Positions 57,278 through 64,000 of a DNA stretch of 64,000 nt are shown piece after piece. Source of the stretch: an uncultured Candidatus Melainabacteria bacterium. Its GTDB lineage: Bacteria; Cyanobacteriota; Vampirovibrionia; Gastranaerophilales; Gastranaerophilaceae. Made by a program: the position numbers and the translations under genes. The stretch is from positions 186,001 through 250,000 of the forward strand of contig CAKUTH010000001.1 of the NCBI GenBank assembly GCA_934691935.1, given 5' to 3'. The number at the start of each line of letters is the position of its first letter. Position 1 is the stretch's first letter. The notes under the pieces are model-generated. The model had not been told where the DNA came from, ran no database searches, and worked only from the letters and a program-made list of their open reading frames with translations.

Positions 57278-58660
57278 TTAGACCAAATATTTTTGCACTG
57301 TTTCTTTAGAGAACACTTCAATACTATCTTGTGAATGGATGAATATTAGGCAGGATATAATTGATTTAAGCGTTTCAAAATCCGAAAAAGATAATTTATA
57401 TCTCAAATCTTCCATATTATTTGCCAAAAATTCCATGATAATAGTTTTGTTATCAAACACAAGGCTTGAAAAATAATCAAACGAATCCTTTGTCTTTATC
57501 CCTTCAAGATAAATAATATCTGGCGACTGGAATTCGATAAAGCGCGAAGCTTTGTCCATATTAAACCCGACATTTTCATTCAATTCGCACTGATGAACAT
57601 TTTTCAAATTGTATTTAGCAATACTTTCAAGCGTCATGACATTTTTATTTTGATTAGCACATTCTAAAAGCAAAGAATAAATAATATGGGTTTTTCCACT
57701 CAACGGAGAACCACAAACAATAATTATTCCAGGATTATTTAGTGCTGATTTTATTACATTCAAATTATTTTCAGATTTAATAATTTTATCAAGTTGTCTT
57801 GGCGGTTTGTATATTTTTAAGAAAATTCTTTCGCCCATAATTGTAGGGAACGTAGAAATACTTACGATAATATTTATATCATCAACTTTAAAACTCAATT
57901 TGCCAAGTTGCGGGACTTCGCTGACAGAAGCATCCAACTCTGCAAGTGTTTTTAATTTTGCAGTAAAAGATGTCGCAAGAACATGCGGAATATTACCTTT
58001 ATTCAAGATTTCCCCATCTTTTTTGAAATTAACAGCTAAGCCATCATCTTCATGCCTGAAAGTAACCTCATGAACATTTTCTAAAATTGCTTGCTTAAGG
58101 ATGGCACGAATAATTTTTTGAATATGGGCATCGGACAAATCTTCATTATGCAATTCATCACGCCAATCATAGTCAACGTCATTGTTTGTAAAGATTTCAC
58201 CGACATTTTCGTCATCTTTGTAGTATTCATTAATTTTTTTGAGAATATTACTTTCTGATGAAATAACTGGCTCAATTGAGCATTCTGCGGTTTCAACAAC
58301 CTTATCAATTGCGAACAAATCCAACGGGTCAGCCATTGCCACCGTCAAAGTATCTTCAATTTTAAAAAGCGGAATAATTTTATATCTTTTGGCATCTATT
58401 GCACTAATATATTTCAGGCATTTGGGATCAAGCGTGTAATCCTCAAGATTTACATACGGAATGTGCAACTTAGCTTCTAAAAATTTTAGAATATCATTTT
58501 CAGACAAAACACCAGAGTTTATCAATGCTTGCCCAATATTAATATTTTGCGCAGTTGCAATCTCTTGAGCTTGCTCTATAGTTTCGTAAGGCACAAGCCC
58601 AGCTCTTACAAGGTCATATTTTAATTTTTCAAGAGTTTTATTAGTTACTGTAGTTTCCAT
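57278..58660 (-). CDS. Degenerate GspE/PilB-like ATPase
   Basis: 460 residues. An MshEN-type N-terminal domain (residues 10-145: GLVPYETIEQAQEIA, GQALINSGVLSENDILKFLEAKLHIPYVNL, AMADPLDLFAID) precedes a secretion-ATPase core with Walker A GSPLSGKT (317-324). Several key parts are altered: the ASDIHIEP-type block reads NVHEVTFR, the Walker B/GEIRD site reads IIYLEGIKTKD, the His box is missing and there is no zinc-binding Cys set. It may be a regulatory, non-motor relative. It lies 2 nt after a response regulator gene. Confidence 0.75.
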   Translation of the reverse strand: METTVTNKTLEKLKYDLVRAGLVPYETIEQAQEIATAQNINIGQALINSGVLSENDILKFLEAKLHIPYVNLEDYTLDPKCLKYISAIDAKRYKIIPLFKIEDTLTVAMADPLDLFAIDKVVETAECSIEPVISSESNILKKINEYYKDDENVGEIFTNNDVDYDWRDELHNEDLSDAHIQKIIRAILKQAILENVHEVTFRHEDDGLAVNFKKDGEILNKGNIPHVLATSFTAKLKTLAELDASVSEVPQLGKLSFKVDDINIIVSISTFPTIMGERIFLKIYKPPRQLDKIIKSENNLNVIKSALNNPGIIIVCGSPLSGKTHIIYSLLLECANQNKNVMTLESIAKYNLKNVHQCELNENVGFNMDKASRFIEFQSPDIIYLEGIKTKDSFDYFSSLVFDNKTIIMEFLANNMEDLRYKLSFSDFETLKSIISCLIFIHSQDSIEVFSKETVQKYLV

Positions 58661-58662
58661 AA

Positions 58663-59025
58663 TTATTTTAAATATTTTTCTGCTATTCTAACGACTTCAT
58701 CTAAATCAAACGGTTTTGTAATATATTCATCTGCACCAGTTTCTTCCCCAATAAGTTTATCTTCTTCTTGGGAACGCGCAGTTACCATCAAAATCGGAAT
58801 ATTTTTATATTTCGCATCATACTTTAGCAATCTGCAAATTTTATAACCATTCATTTTTGGCATCATAACATCGAGGATTATCAAATCTGGCACAAGCTCT
58901 TTTGCAAGGCGCAAACCATCTTCGCCGTTATATGCACAATAACAAGTAAAATTAGCACTTTCAAGTACAAACTTTAAACTTTCTACAATATCTTGTTCGT
59001 CATCTACAATTAAGATTTTTTTCAT
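58663..59025 (-). CDS. Single-domain response regulator
   Basis: 120 residues, receiver only. Acidic pair DDE at 8-10, phospho-acceptor Asp52 in LIILDVMMPKMNGYK, Thr in MVTARS and Lys in ITKPFD. Without an output domain it should act by protein contact, possibly on the GspE-like protein encoded next in the same operon. AAGGGGAG precedes the ATG and a TG-A-TATAAT -10 lies about 20 nt further up. The hybrid kinase at 59974 is a possible donor. Confidence 0.9.
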   Translation of the reverse strand: MKKILIVDDEQDIVESLKFVLESANFTCYCAYNGEDGLRLAKELVPDLIILDVMMPKMNGYKICRLLKYDAKYKNIPILMVTARSQEEDKLIGEETGADEYITKPFDLDEVVRIAEKYLK

Positions 59026-59168
59026 ATTCTCCCCTTCAGTTACATTATATCATATCAGGGAACTTCTTCTAGTATTTTTAATATTTGTTAATATTTCACA
59101 AAAATTTGTCAATAAAGTTTATTCACAAGTGTTGTGTCAATAGTGTAAAAATTTTGAAAGGTAAAAAT

Positions 59169-59987
59169 ATGGGAATCCTCAACAATGTAACAAAAACAAT
59201 CGAACCGATGTTTAGATTTAGCGATTGGGAAACAATGGGGGCTCACGTAAGAGCACAAGATACCAGAACGACAGAACAATTATTGGCAAATATTGATTAT
59301 TTTGCAGAAAAATTACCTGAAGTAGCAAAATTCAAAAAAGAATTAAAAGCAATGTCACCAGAACATTTAGGTTTAGCATCCGATATTTGTGAATTAGGAA
59401 CTCGCCACGAAAAAATAGCTACCCATATTGACATTAGAAAAACAGCTCCAAACAAAAAAAGTTTGTTGGAATTTTTGATAGAAAAACTTCCGATAGCATC
59501 AAAAGAAAACCCAGAAGCCCTAAACTTTTCAAAAGAAGTTATCAACAATACAGATACTATAGCTTCTAAATACTTTTTAAGCTCATTTGCACCAATATTT
59601 GAACATCCAGAGGCTAGCAAACACTTGAGTGCAACCAAACCTTTGGTAAAAGACATTGCAGAAGCAACACTTCAAGGCGGTTTCAGAATGGATTTTGAAA
59701 AAGAAAATAACTTCGTAAATTCATTATGGCAATTCATAAACCCGAAAGTTAACCCTGAAAATATTGAGGTTCTTGATAAAACTCTAAAAACAGTTAAAAA
59801 TTTGCCAAAATCTTGCGATAAATTAAACTGTATAATCGACAGCGATACTATTATTAACAGCAAAATTCATTCTGCTAAAATGAAAGAAAATCTTTCAACA
59901 TTCACAGAAATCGCAGAAAACTTAAGCAAACAAACAAATGAAGTCAATTTGTCTGATTTTATGACCAAAAACGTCAATTTGGATTAA
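59169..59987 (+). CDS. Unknown helical protein (272 aa)
   Basis: Not recognised. Soluble, nearly all alpha-helical, with many short helices and few Gly; no signal peptide or membrane segment. It starts MGILNNVTKTIEPMFRFSDW and ends SDFMTKNVNLD. I chose ATG 59169 (GAAAGG 8 nt upstream) over 59085. The 3' end overlaps the convergent histidine kinase gene by 14 nt. Possibly lineage-specific. Confidence 0.6.
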   Translation: MGILNNVTKTIEPMFRFSDWETMGAHVRAQDTRTTEQLLANIDYFAEKLPEVAKFKKELKAMSPEHLGLASDICELGTRHEKIATHIDIRKTAPNKKSLLEFLIEKLPIASKENPEALNFSKEVINNTDTIASKYFLSSFAPIFEHPEASKHLSATKPLVKDIAEATLQGGFRMDFEKENNFVNSLWQFINPKVNPENIEVLDKTLKTVKNLPKSCDKLNCIIDSDTIINSKIHSAKMKENLSTFTEIAENLSKQTNEVNLSDFMTKNVNLD

Positions 59988-61638
59988 CTGGGATAACAAA
60001 ATAGAACTTTGAACCCTTATTTAGTTCACTGTCACACCAAATTGCACCTTTATGGGCATCCAAAAGTTGTTTTGCTATAGGTAAACCTAATCCTGTACCG
60101 CCAGCTTTTCGAGATAGTGAATTCTCTATCTGTGCAAATTTGTCAAATGCACGTAGCAAGTCTTTGTGCGCTATACCAATTCCTTCATCAGCTACGCAAA
60201 CCTGCACATAATCACCTGACAAATTCTTAATTTCAGGTTTAAAAGTATCGTTAATTTTCAAATCAACTGCATTTACAAGTTTTGAAGAAATTGTGATAGT
60301 CTTGCCTTCTGTCGTAAATTTAATCGCATTAGAAACAAGGTTTGTAAGCACTTGTTCCAATCTTTGAGAATCTATATTTGTATCAGGCAAATCCTTGGAC
60401 TCATCTGTTACCAAAGTCAAACCTTTGGATTTTGCAACTTCTGACAACGCTGTTTTTACATAGCCTATAACTGTATTGATATTTGCTGGTGCAAATTTAA
60501 AATCCATTTTTCCAGCTTCAACTTTAGATAAATCAAGAAGGTCATTTATAATTCCAGATAATCTTTGAACATTACGCTTTGCCATTCCAAAAAACTTTTC
60601 GGCAGATGATGTGACTTCACCACACCTGCCACCTGATAAAATATCAAGCGAATTCTTGATAGATGTTAAAGGTGTTCTCAGTTCATGCGAAACTATTGAG
60701 ATAAATTCCGATTTTAAACGCTCTAATTTTTCCAGTTTTGCGTTTGTTTCAATAAGCTCTTGATACAAAGTAGCACTTTTTAGGGGCAACGCTACCTGTT
60801 GCGCAATTGTTTGAAAACAAGTTGCATCATCAGGCGTAAATGAGTTCTCCTTAAAAATTTCAACGAACCCGAAATTTGTATCTCCAAGTGAAATTTTGGC
60901 TAACATATTATCATATTGAAAAAGAGTGAACGTAAATCTGCTTGCTGGATACTTTATATGTTTTTCAACCTTCAATGTATCAATATCAAAGGGAATTGGA
61001 GTATTTGCAAATACTGAATTAAAATTCAAAATAGTGCGCATTTTTATCGCCGAAATTAGCTCGTCCGACAATTCATACAAAGAATTTAAAATCAAAACAG
61101 GTTCTTCATTGCACAACGAAAGAGTGCTTGTAAGAGAAAAACTCAAAGCCTTATCCATTCCCTCAATCATGTATTGAATAAGTTTATTTTTATCCAGTGT
61201 TCCTGCAAACTGAGAACTTGTTGAATAAAGAGCATTCAATCTATACAAGCTATCTGCCAAATCTTTGTTTGAACTTGCTAACATATCAAGTGCATTTTTC
61301 ATCCTTAAATTTACATTAACAGTGGAAATTATTAAGTCCTCTGCAGTGTTATAAGTTAAAAATGCATTTGCGAATTTGCTAAGATCCTTGTCTAACTTAT
61401 CTTTTACCAAAAAAATCATGACTGTGTTTTCACTAGTTTGTTTGATTTTTTTACTCAATTCCTTCGCGTTATGAAGATTTGCATCAATGAAAACAATATC
61501 TGGTAATGTAACTTTTAGAGCATCGAAAAACAGTGAAGTATCACTCATACTAATGTATTCATAAATACTTTTTGCAAAAATTCCGTCAAATTTTTCAATC
61601 TGCTCTTTATTCTCTGATACAAACAAAATCTTAATCAT
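59974..61638 (-). CDS. Hybrid sensor histidine kinase (REC-GAF-HisKA-HATPase)
   Basis: 554 residues. A receiver-like N-terminal domain (1-115) keeps an Asp52 (IVFIDANL) but lacks the usual acidic pair (it has SEN), so phosphorylation there is doubtful. A GAF-like domain (135-290) follows, then a coiled coil, H-box with His318 (ISIVSHELRTPLTSIKNS), N-box (VLTNLVSNAIKFT), G1 VADEGIGI and G2 GGTGLGLPIAKQLL. Soluble. The input signal is unknown. The promoter places the mRNA start at the ATG. Confidence 0.9.
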   Translation of the reverse strand: MIKILFVSENKEQIEKFDGIFAKSIYEYISMSDTSLFFDALKVTLPDIVFIDANLHNAKELSKKIKQTSENTVMIFLVKDKLDKDLSKFANAFLTYNTAEDLIISTVNVNLRMKNALDMLASSNKDLADSLYRLNALYSTSSQFAGTLDKNKLIQYMIEGMDKALSFSLTSTLSLCNEEPVLILNSLYELSDELISAIKMRTILNFNSVFANTPIPFDIDTLKVEKHIKYPASRFTFTLFQYDNMLAKISLGDTNFGFVEIFKENSFTPDDATCFQTIAQQVALPLKSATLYQELIETNAKLEKLERLKSEFISIVSHELRTPLTSIKNSLDILSGGRCGEVTSSAEKFFGMAKRNVQRLSGIINDLLDLSKVEAGKMDFKFAPANINTVIGYVKTALSEVAKSKGLTLVTDESKDLPDTNIDSQRLEQVLTNLVSNAIKFTTEGKTITISSKLVNAVDLKINDTFKPEIKNLSGDYVQVCVADEGIGIAHKDLLRAFDKFAQIENSLSRKAGGTGLGLPIAKQLLDAHKGAIWCDSELNKGSKFYFVIPVNPN

Positions 61639-61644
61639 AATATA

Positions 61645-61653
61645 ATTTTAGCA
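61645..61653 (-). promoter_or_regulatory. Extended -10 promoter of the histidine kinase gene, leaderless type
   Basis: On the minus strand: TG-C extended TAAAAT (61645-61650), 6 nt, ATG at 61638. No ribosome site. Confidence 0.55.
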
Positions 61654-61676
61654 GGAGAAAAGATTAGGGCAAATTG

Positions 61677-63887
61677 TTAATTTTTCTTTTTAGTTGTTTT
61701 ATTATGTTTTGCCTTACCATTGTTGCGACGCGGTGCGTTCGGTAACGAATAAGATGTTTGAACACGTTTCACAGAATAAACATCAGGAATAGCTTGTATA
61801 CCCAAGATAACTTTTTTTAATGTATCAATGTTATCTAGTTCCAAACCAAGTTCAATAATACCTATCTTCCCGCTTTTTGATTTAACATTTGCATAAGTAA
61901 TATTTGTATTGTTATCCGATACAGATGCAACAATGTCTTTCAACAAACCCATTTTCTCTGCAGTTTCAATTCTAATAGTTGTATTATAGGTTTTATTAAC
62001 ATTGTCCCCAGACCAGCTAATTTGCATTAATCTTTCTGGTTCAATGTGGTCTAATGTTTGACAATCGACACGATGAACAGTTACCCCTTTTGCACGGGTG
62101 ACAACACCAACAATAGGCTCTCCAGGAATCGGAGAACAGCATTTAGCTATCGAGTACAAAAGTCCCTCAAGCCCAATAATATCCTTTTCTGATTTTTTCT
62201 TAGCAACACTACCATGGAATTCTGGTGTTCTTTGCACTTCTGACTTTTTAATTTTATTAATTACTTTATTTACAGTGGTTTCACCATATCCTAAAGCTGC
62301 AAACAAATCATCAGTCGACACATAATTCATCTGTTTTGCAATTCTGTCAAACTCTCCACTTTTCATGTGTTCATCAAACACAGCTTTTGTTAACTCATGT
62401 TCTAAGTTTGAACGCCCTGCATCAATATGTTCTTCTCGATTGTTTTTCTTAAACCACTGTTTTATTTTTGAAGCTGCCTGCTTTGTTACAACAAAGTTTA
62501 ACCAATCCAAACGTGGCGCAGGAGTTTTTGAGGTTAAGATTTCAACAATGTCGCCGTTGTGCAATTTTGTATCAAGTTGCGCAATACGGCCATTAACCAA
62601 AGCACCAACGGTTTTGTTACCGACTTCTGAGTGAATTCTGTACGCAAAATCAACAGGAGTAGCGTTTACAGGCAAATCAAATACATCGCCGTTAGGTGTA
62701 AATGCAAAAACTTGATCCGAAAACAAATCTATTTTTACAGAATTTACATAATCCTCAGCCGAAGTAACATCCTTATTATATTCAACGAGTTTGCGCATCC
62801 ACGAGAACTGAACATCCGAAGGGTTATTCGCCTTTTGAGAGCCCTTTTCTTTATATCTCCAGTGCGCCGCAACCCCATATTCCGCAATTTCATGCATTTC
62901 CCAAGTTCTAATTTGAACTTCCAACGGCTTTGAACGAGGTCCAATTACAGAGGTGTGCAAGGATTGGTAGCCATTGCCCTTTGGCATTGCAATATAATCT
63001 TTAAAACGCCCTGGAATTGGCTTAAATTGAGAGTGAATCAATCCCAAAACTTCATAACATTCTTTTTCGCTATCCACAATTACGCGAACTGCCGTAATAT
63101 CGTAAAGGTCATGGAATGCTATGTTCAAGCGTTTCATTTTGCTATAAATACTGTAATAGTGCTTTGCACGACCTGTAATTTGCGCATTTATACCACTTTT
63201 CTTTACATCTTGCGAAATCTTATCAATAAGAAGTTTTACCGTTGCTTCTCTTTCAGCTTTTGTCTGCGCAACCAATTGTGCAATCTCAAAATATTTATCA
63301 GGTTCTAAATACCTCAATGATAAATCTTCAAGCTCAGCTTTAATTCTTCCGATACCTAAACGGTTTGCCAAGGGTGCAAAAATATCAAGAGTTTCACGCG
63401 CAATTTTTTGTTGTTTGTTTGCAGCCATAAAGTTTAGGGTTCGCATATTATGTAATCGGTCGGCAAGTTTTAAAAATACAATTCTGATGTCACTTGCCAT
63501 TGCGATAAACAAACGCCTAAAGTTTTCAGCTTGACGCTCCTCTTTTGATTTGAATTGCAATTTACCAAGTTTCGTAACCCCTTGCACCAAAGTCAAAACA
63601 TCTTTTCCAAAAAGTCGTTCAATTTCTTCAGGTTTTGTATCGGTATCTTCCAAAATATCATGTAAAAATGCAGCCATAAGTGTATGACTGTCAACTTTTA
63701 AGCCAACTAAAATTTTTGCGACCTCGACAGGGTGAATGATATAAGGTTCTTCAGATATTCTGTACTGTCCTTCGTGAAGCCTTTTGGCAAACAAAAAAGC
63801 CTTCTCTATTTCTGCAATCTCATTCTCATCTCTGTTTTGTGCAATTAGTTCTTTTTTTATATCTTCAAAAAGTGGTTTTTCGCTCAT
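61677..63887 (-). CDS. rel: Bifunctional (p)ppGpp synthetase/hydrolase (Rel/SpoT)
   Basis: Stringent-response enzyme, 736 residues. HD hydrolase: HPVEVAKILVGLKVDSHTLMAAFLHDILED (near 47-76) with the metal-binding His-Asp pair intact. Synthetase: YDITAVRVIVDSEKECYEVLGLIHSQF and KGNGYQSLHTSV. TGS near 400-460 (VFAFTPNGDVFDLPVNATPVDFAYRIH), then helical/zinc-finger region with CCSPIPGEPIVG and a C-terminal ACT domain. The tail is basic (RRNNGKAKHNKTTKKKN). Both active sites look complete, so it is the long bifunctional type. Confidence 0.96.
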   Translation of the reverse strand: MSEKPLFEDIKKELIAQNRDENEIAEIEKAFLFAKRLHEGQYRISEEPYIIHPVEVAKILVGLKVDSHTLMAAFLHDILEDTDTKPEEIERLFGKDVLTLVQGVTKLGKLQFKSKEERQAENFRRLFIAMASDIRIVFLKLADRLHNMRTLNFMAANKQQKIARETLDIFAPLANRLGIGRIKAELEDLSLRYLEPDKYFEIAQLVAQTKAEREATVKLLIDKISQDVKKSGINAQITGRAKHYYSIYSKMKRLNIAFHDLYDITAVRVIVDSEKECYEVLGLIHSQFKPIPGRFKDYIAMPKGNGYQSLHTSVIGPRSKPLEVQIRTWEMHEIAEYGVAAHWRYKEKGSQKANNPSDVQFSWMRKLVEYNKDVTSAEDYVNSVKIDLFSDQVFAFTPNGDVFDLPVNATPVDFAYRIHSEVGNKTVGALVNGRIAQLDTKLHNGDIVEILTSKTPAPRLDWLNFVVTKQAASKIKQWFKKNNREEHIDAGRSNLEHELTKAVFDEHMKSGEFDRIAKQMNYVSTDDLFAALGYGETTVNKVINKIKKSEVQRTPEFHGSVAKKKSEKDIIGLEGLLYSIAKCCSPIPGEPIVGVVTRAKGVTVHRVDCQTLDHIEPERLMQISWSGDNVNKTYNTTIRIETAEKMGLLKDIVASVSDNNTNITYANVKSKSGKIGIIELGLELDNIDTLKKVILGIQAIPDVYSVKRVQTSYSLPNAPRRNNGKAKHNKTTKKKN

Positions 63888-63896
63888 GGTATAATT

Positions 63897-63925
63897 ATCA
63901 TACAGATTTTTTCAAAATTTTTCAA
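63897..63925 (-). promoter_or_regulatory. Promoter of rel, nearly leaderless
   Basis: On the minus strand: TTGAAA (63920-63925), 17-nt spacer, TATGAT (63897-63902), 9 nt, ATG at 63887. No ribosome site; predicted leader only 0-3 nt. Confidence 0.5.
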
Positions 63926-63942
63926 GTAGGTAAAGGTAAAAA

Positions 63943-64000
63943 ATGCTAAAAGAAACAAAAGACGGTATTATTTTGACACTTAGAATTTCTCCAAATGCGT
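63943..64000 (+). CDS. DUF167 (YggU-type) protein, partial
   Basis: Only the first 19 codons are inside the window: MLKETKDGIILTLRISPNA. The pattern of a short start, DGI, alternating hydrophobic strand and SPNA matches the N-terminus of the DUF167 family of about 95 residues. AAAGG precedes the ATG by 7 nt. Divergent from rel. Identification rests on a short stretch. Confidence 0.55.
   Translation, partial: MLKETKDGIILTLRISPNA

Noticed and set aside
1..64000. CRISPR arrays or insertion sequences
   Set aside because: I found no regularly spaced repeats and no transposase-like reading frame; the only recombinase is the serine integrase.

Overview
The window is low-GC, Gram-negative bacterial DNA that best fits the non-photosynthetic sister lineage of the cyanobacteria (Vampirovibrionia/Melainabacteria, most likely a gut Gastranaerophilales). 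The evidence is: an RpaB-type response regulator with a near-cyanobacterial receiver; a Tic20-like membrane protein; a DnaE with the cyanobacterial split-intein site present but empty; a truncated prepilin with the GFTFAEVLITLG leader; Kdo, lipid-acyltransferase, MlaE and TolC-type genes that imply an LPS outer membrane; and HydG, which implies anaerobic [FeFe]-hydrogenase metabolism. The species is inferred, not proven. TGA serves as a stop codon.

Layout. 1-10.5 kb: envelope and housekeeping genes (acyltransferase, nitrilase, PBP4, glycosyltransferase, CDP-alcohol transferase, trmL, nnrD, anmK) and two adjacent WYL-type regulators. 10.5-20.8 kb: dnaE, tRNA-Gly, a four-gene chain with ATGA overlaps (membrane protein, MFS, exported GT8, DUF486), a Thr-Thr-Tyr tRNA run, small exported and redox proteins, a truncated pilin and mnmA. 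20.8-33.2 kb: hydG, a formyltransferase, smpB, an oligopeptide ABC ATPase, ybaB-recR, a matrixin-like protease with a nearby 206-bp duplicate, a nonsense-broken gene, an accD-accA-prmA-orf-kdsB operon and rpaB.

33.36-44.55 kb is an 11.2-kb AT-rich element inserted in the 3' end of tRNA-His by a large serine recombinase. An 8-bp direct repeat marks both ends. The recombinase reading frame crosses attP: in the integrated form its last codons come from the tRNA and the rpaB region, while its own 25-codon tail and stop lie stranded at the far end. Rejoining the ends across the repeat restores a 513-residue protein. The tRNA's terminator is also found at the far end. The cargo is a set of small regulators and unknown proteins plus a probable anti-phage module: a 1112-residue SIR2 NADase-like protein with a small and a large membrane protein in one operon.

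44.6-64 kb: a MarR-controlled EmrAB/TolC-type efflux locus with a matched pair of operators, DedA, an M49-like metallopeptidase, a phosphodiester glycosidase, a microprotein-TPR-Tic20 operon, rsfS, rpiB, mlaE, a degenerate GspE-like ATPase with a response regulator, a hybrid histidine kinase, a Rel/SpoT synthetase and the start of a DUF167 gene.

A recurring theme is promoter architecture. At least eight genes have a -10 box ending exactly 6 nt before the ATG, with no usable Shine-Dalgarno sequence, and three more have spacings of 7-9 nt. This implies widespread leaderless transcripts alongside conventional AGGAG-led genes.
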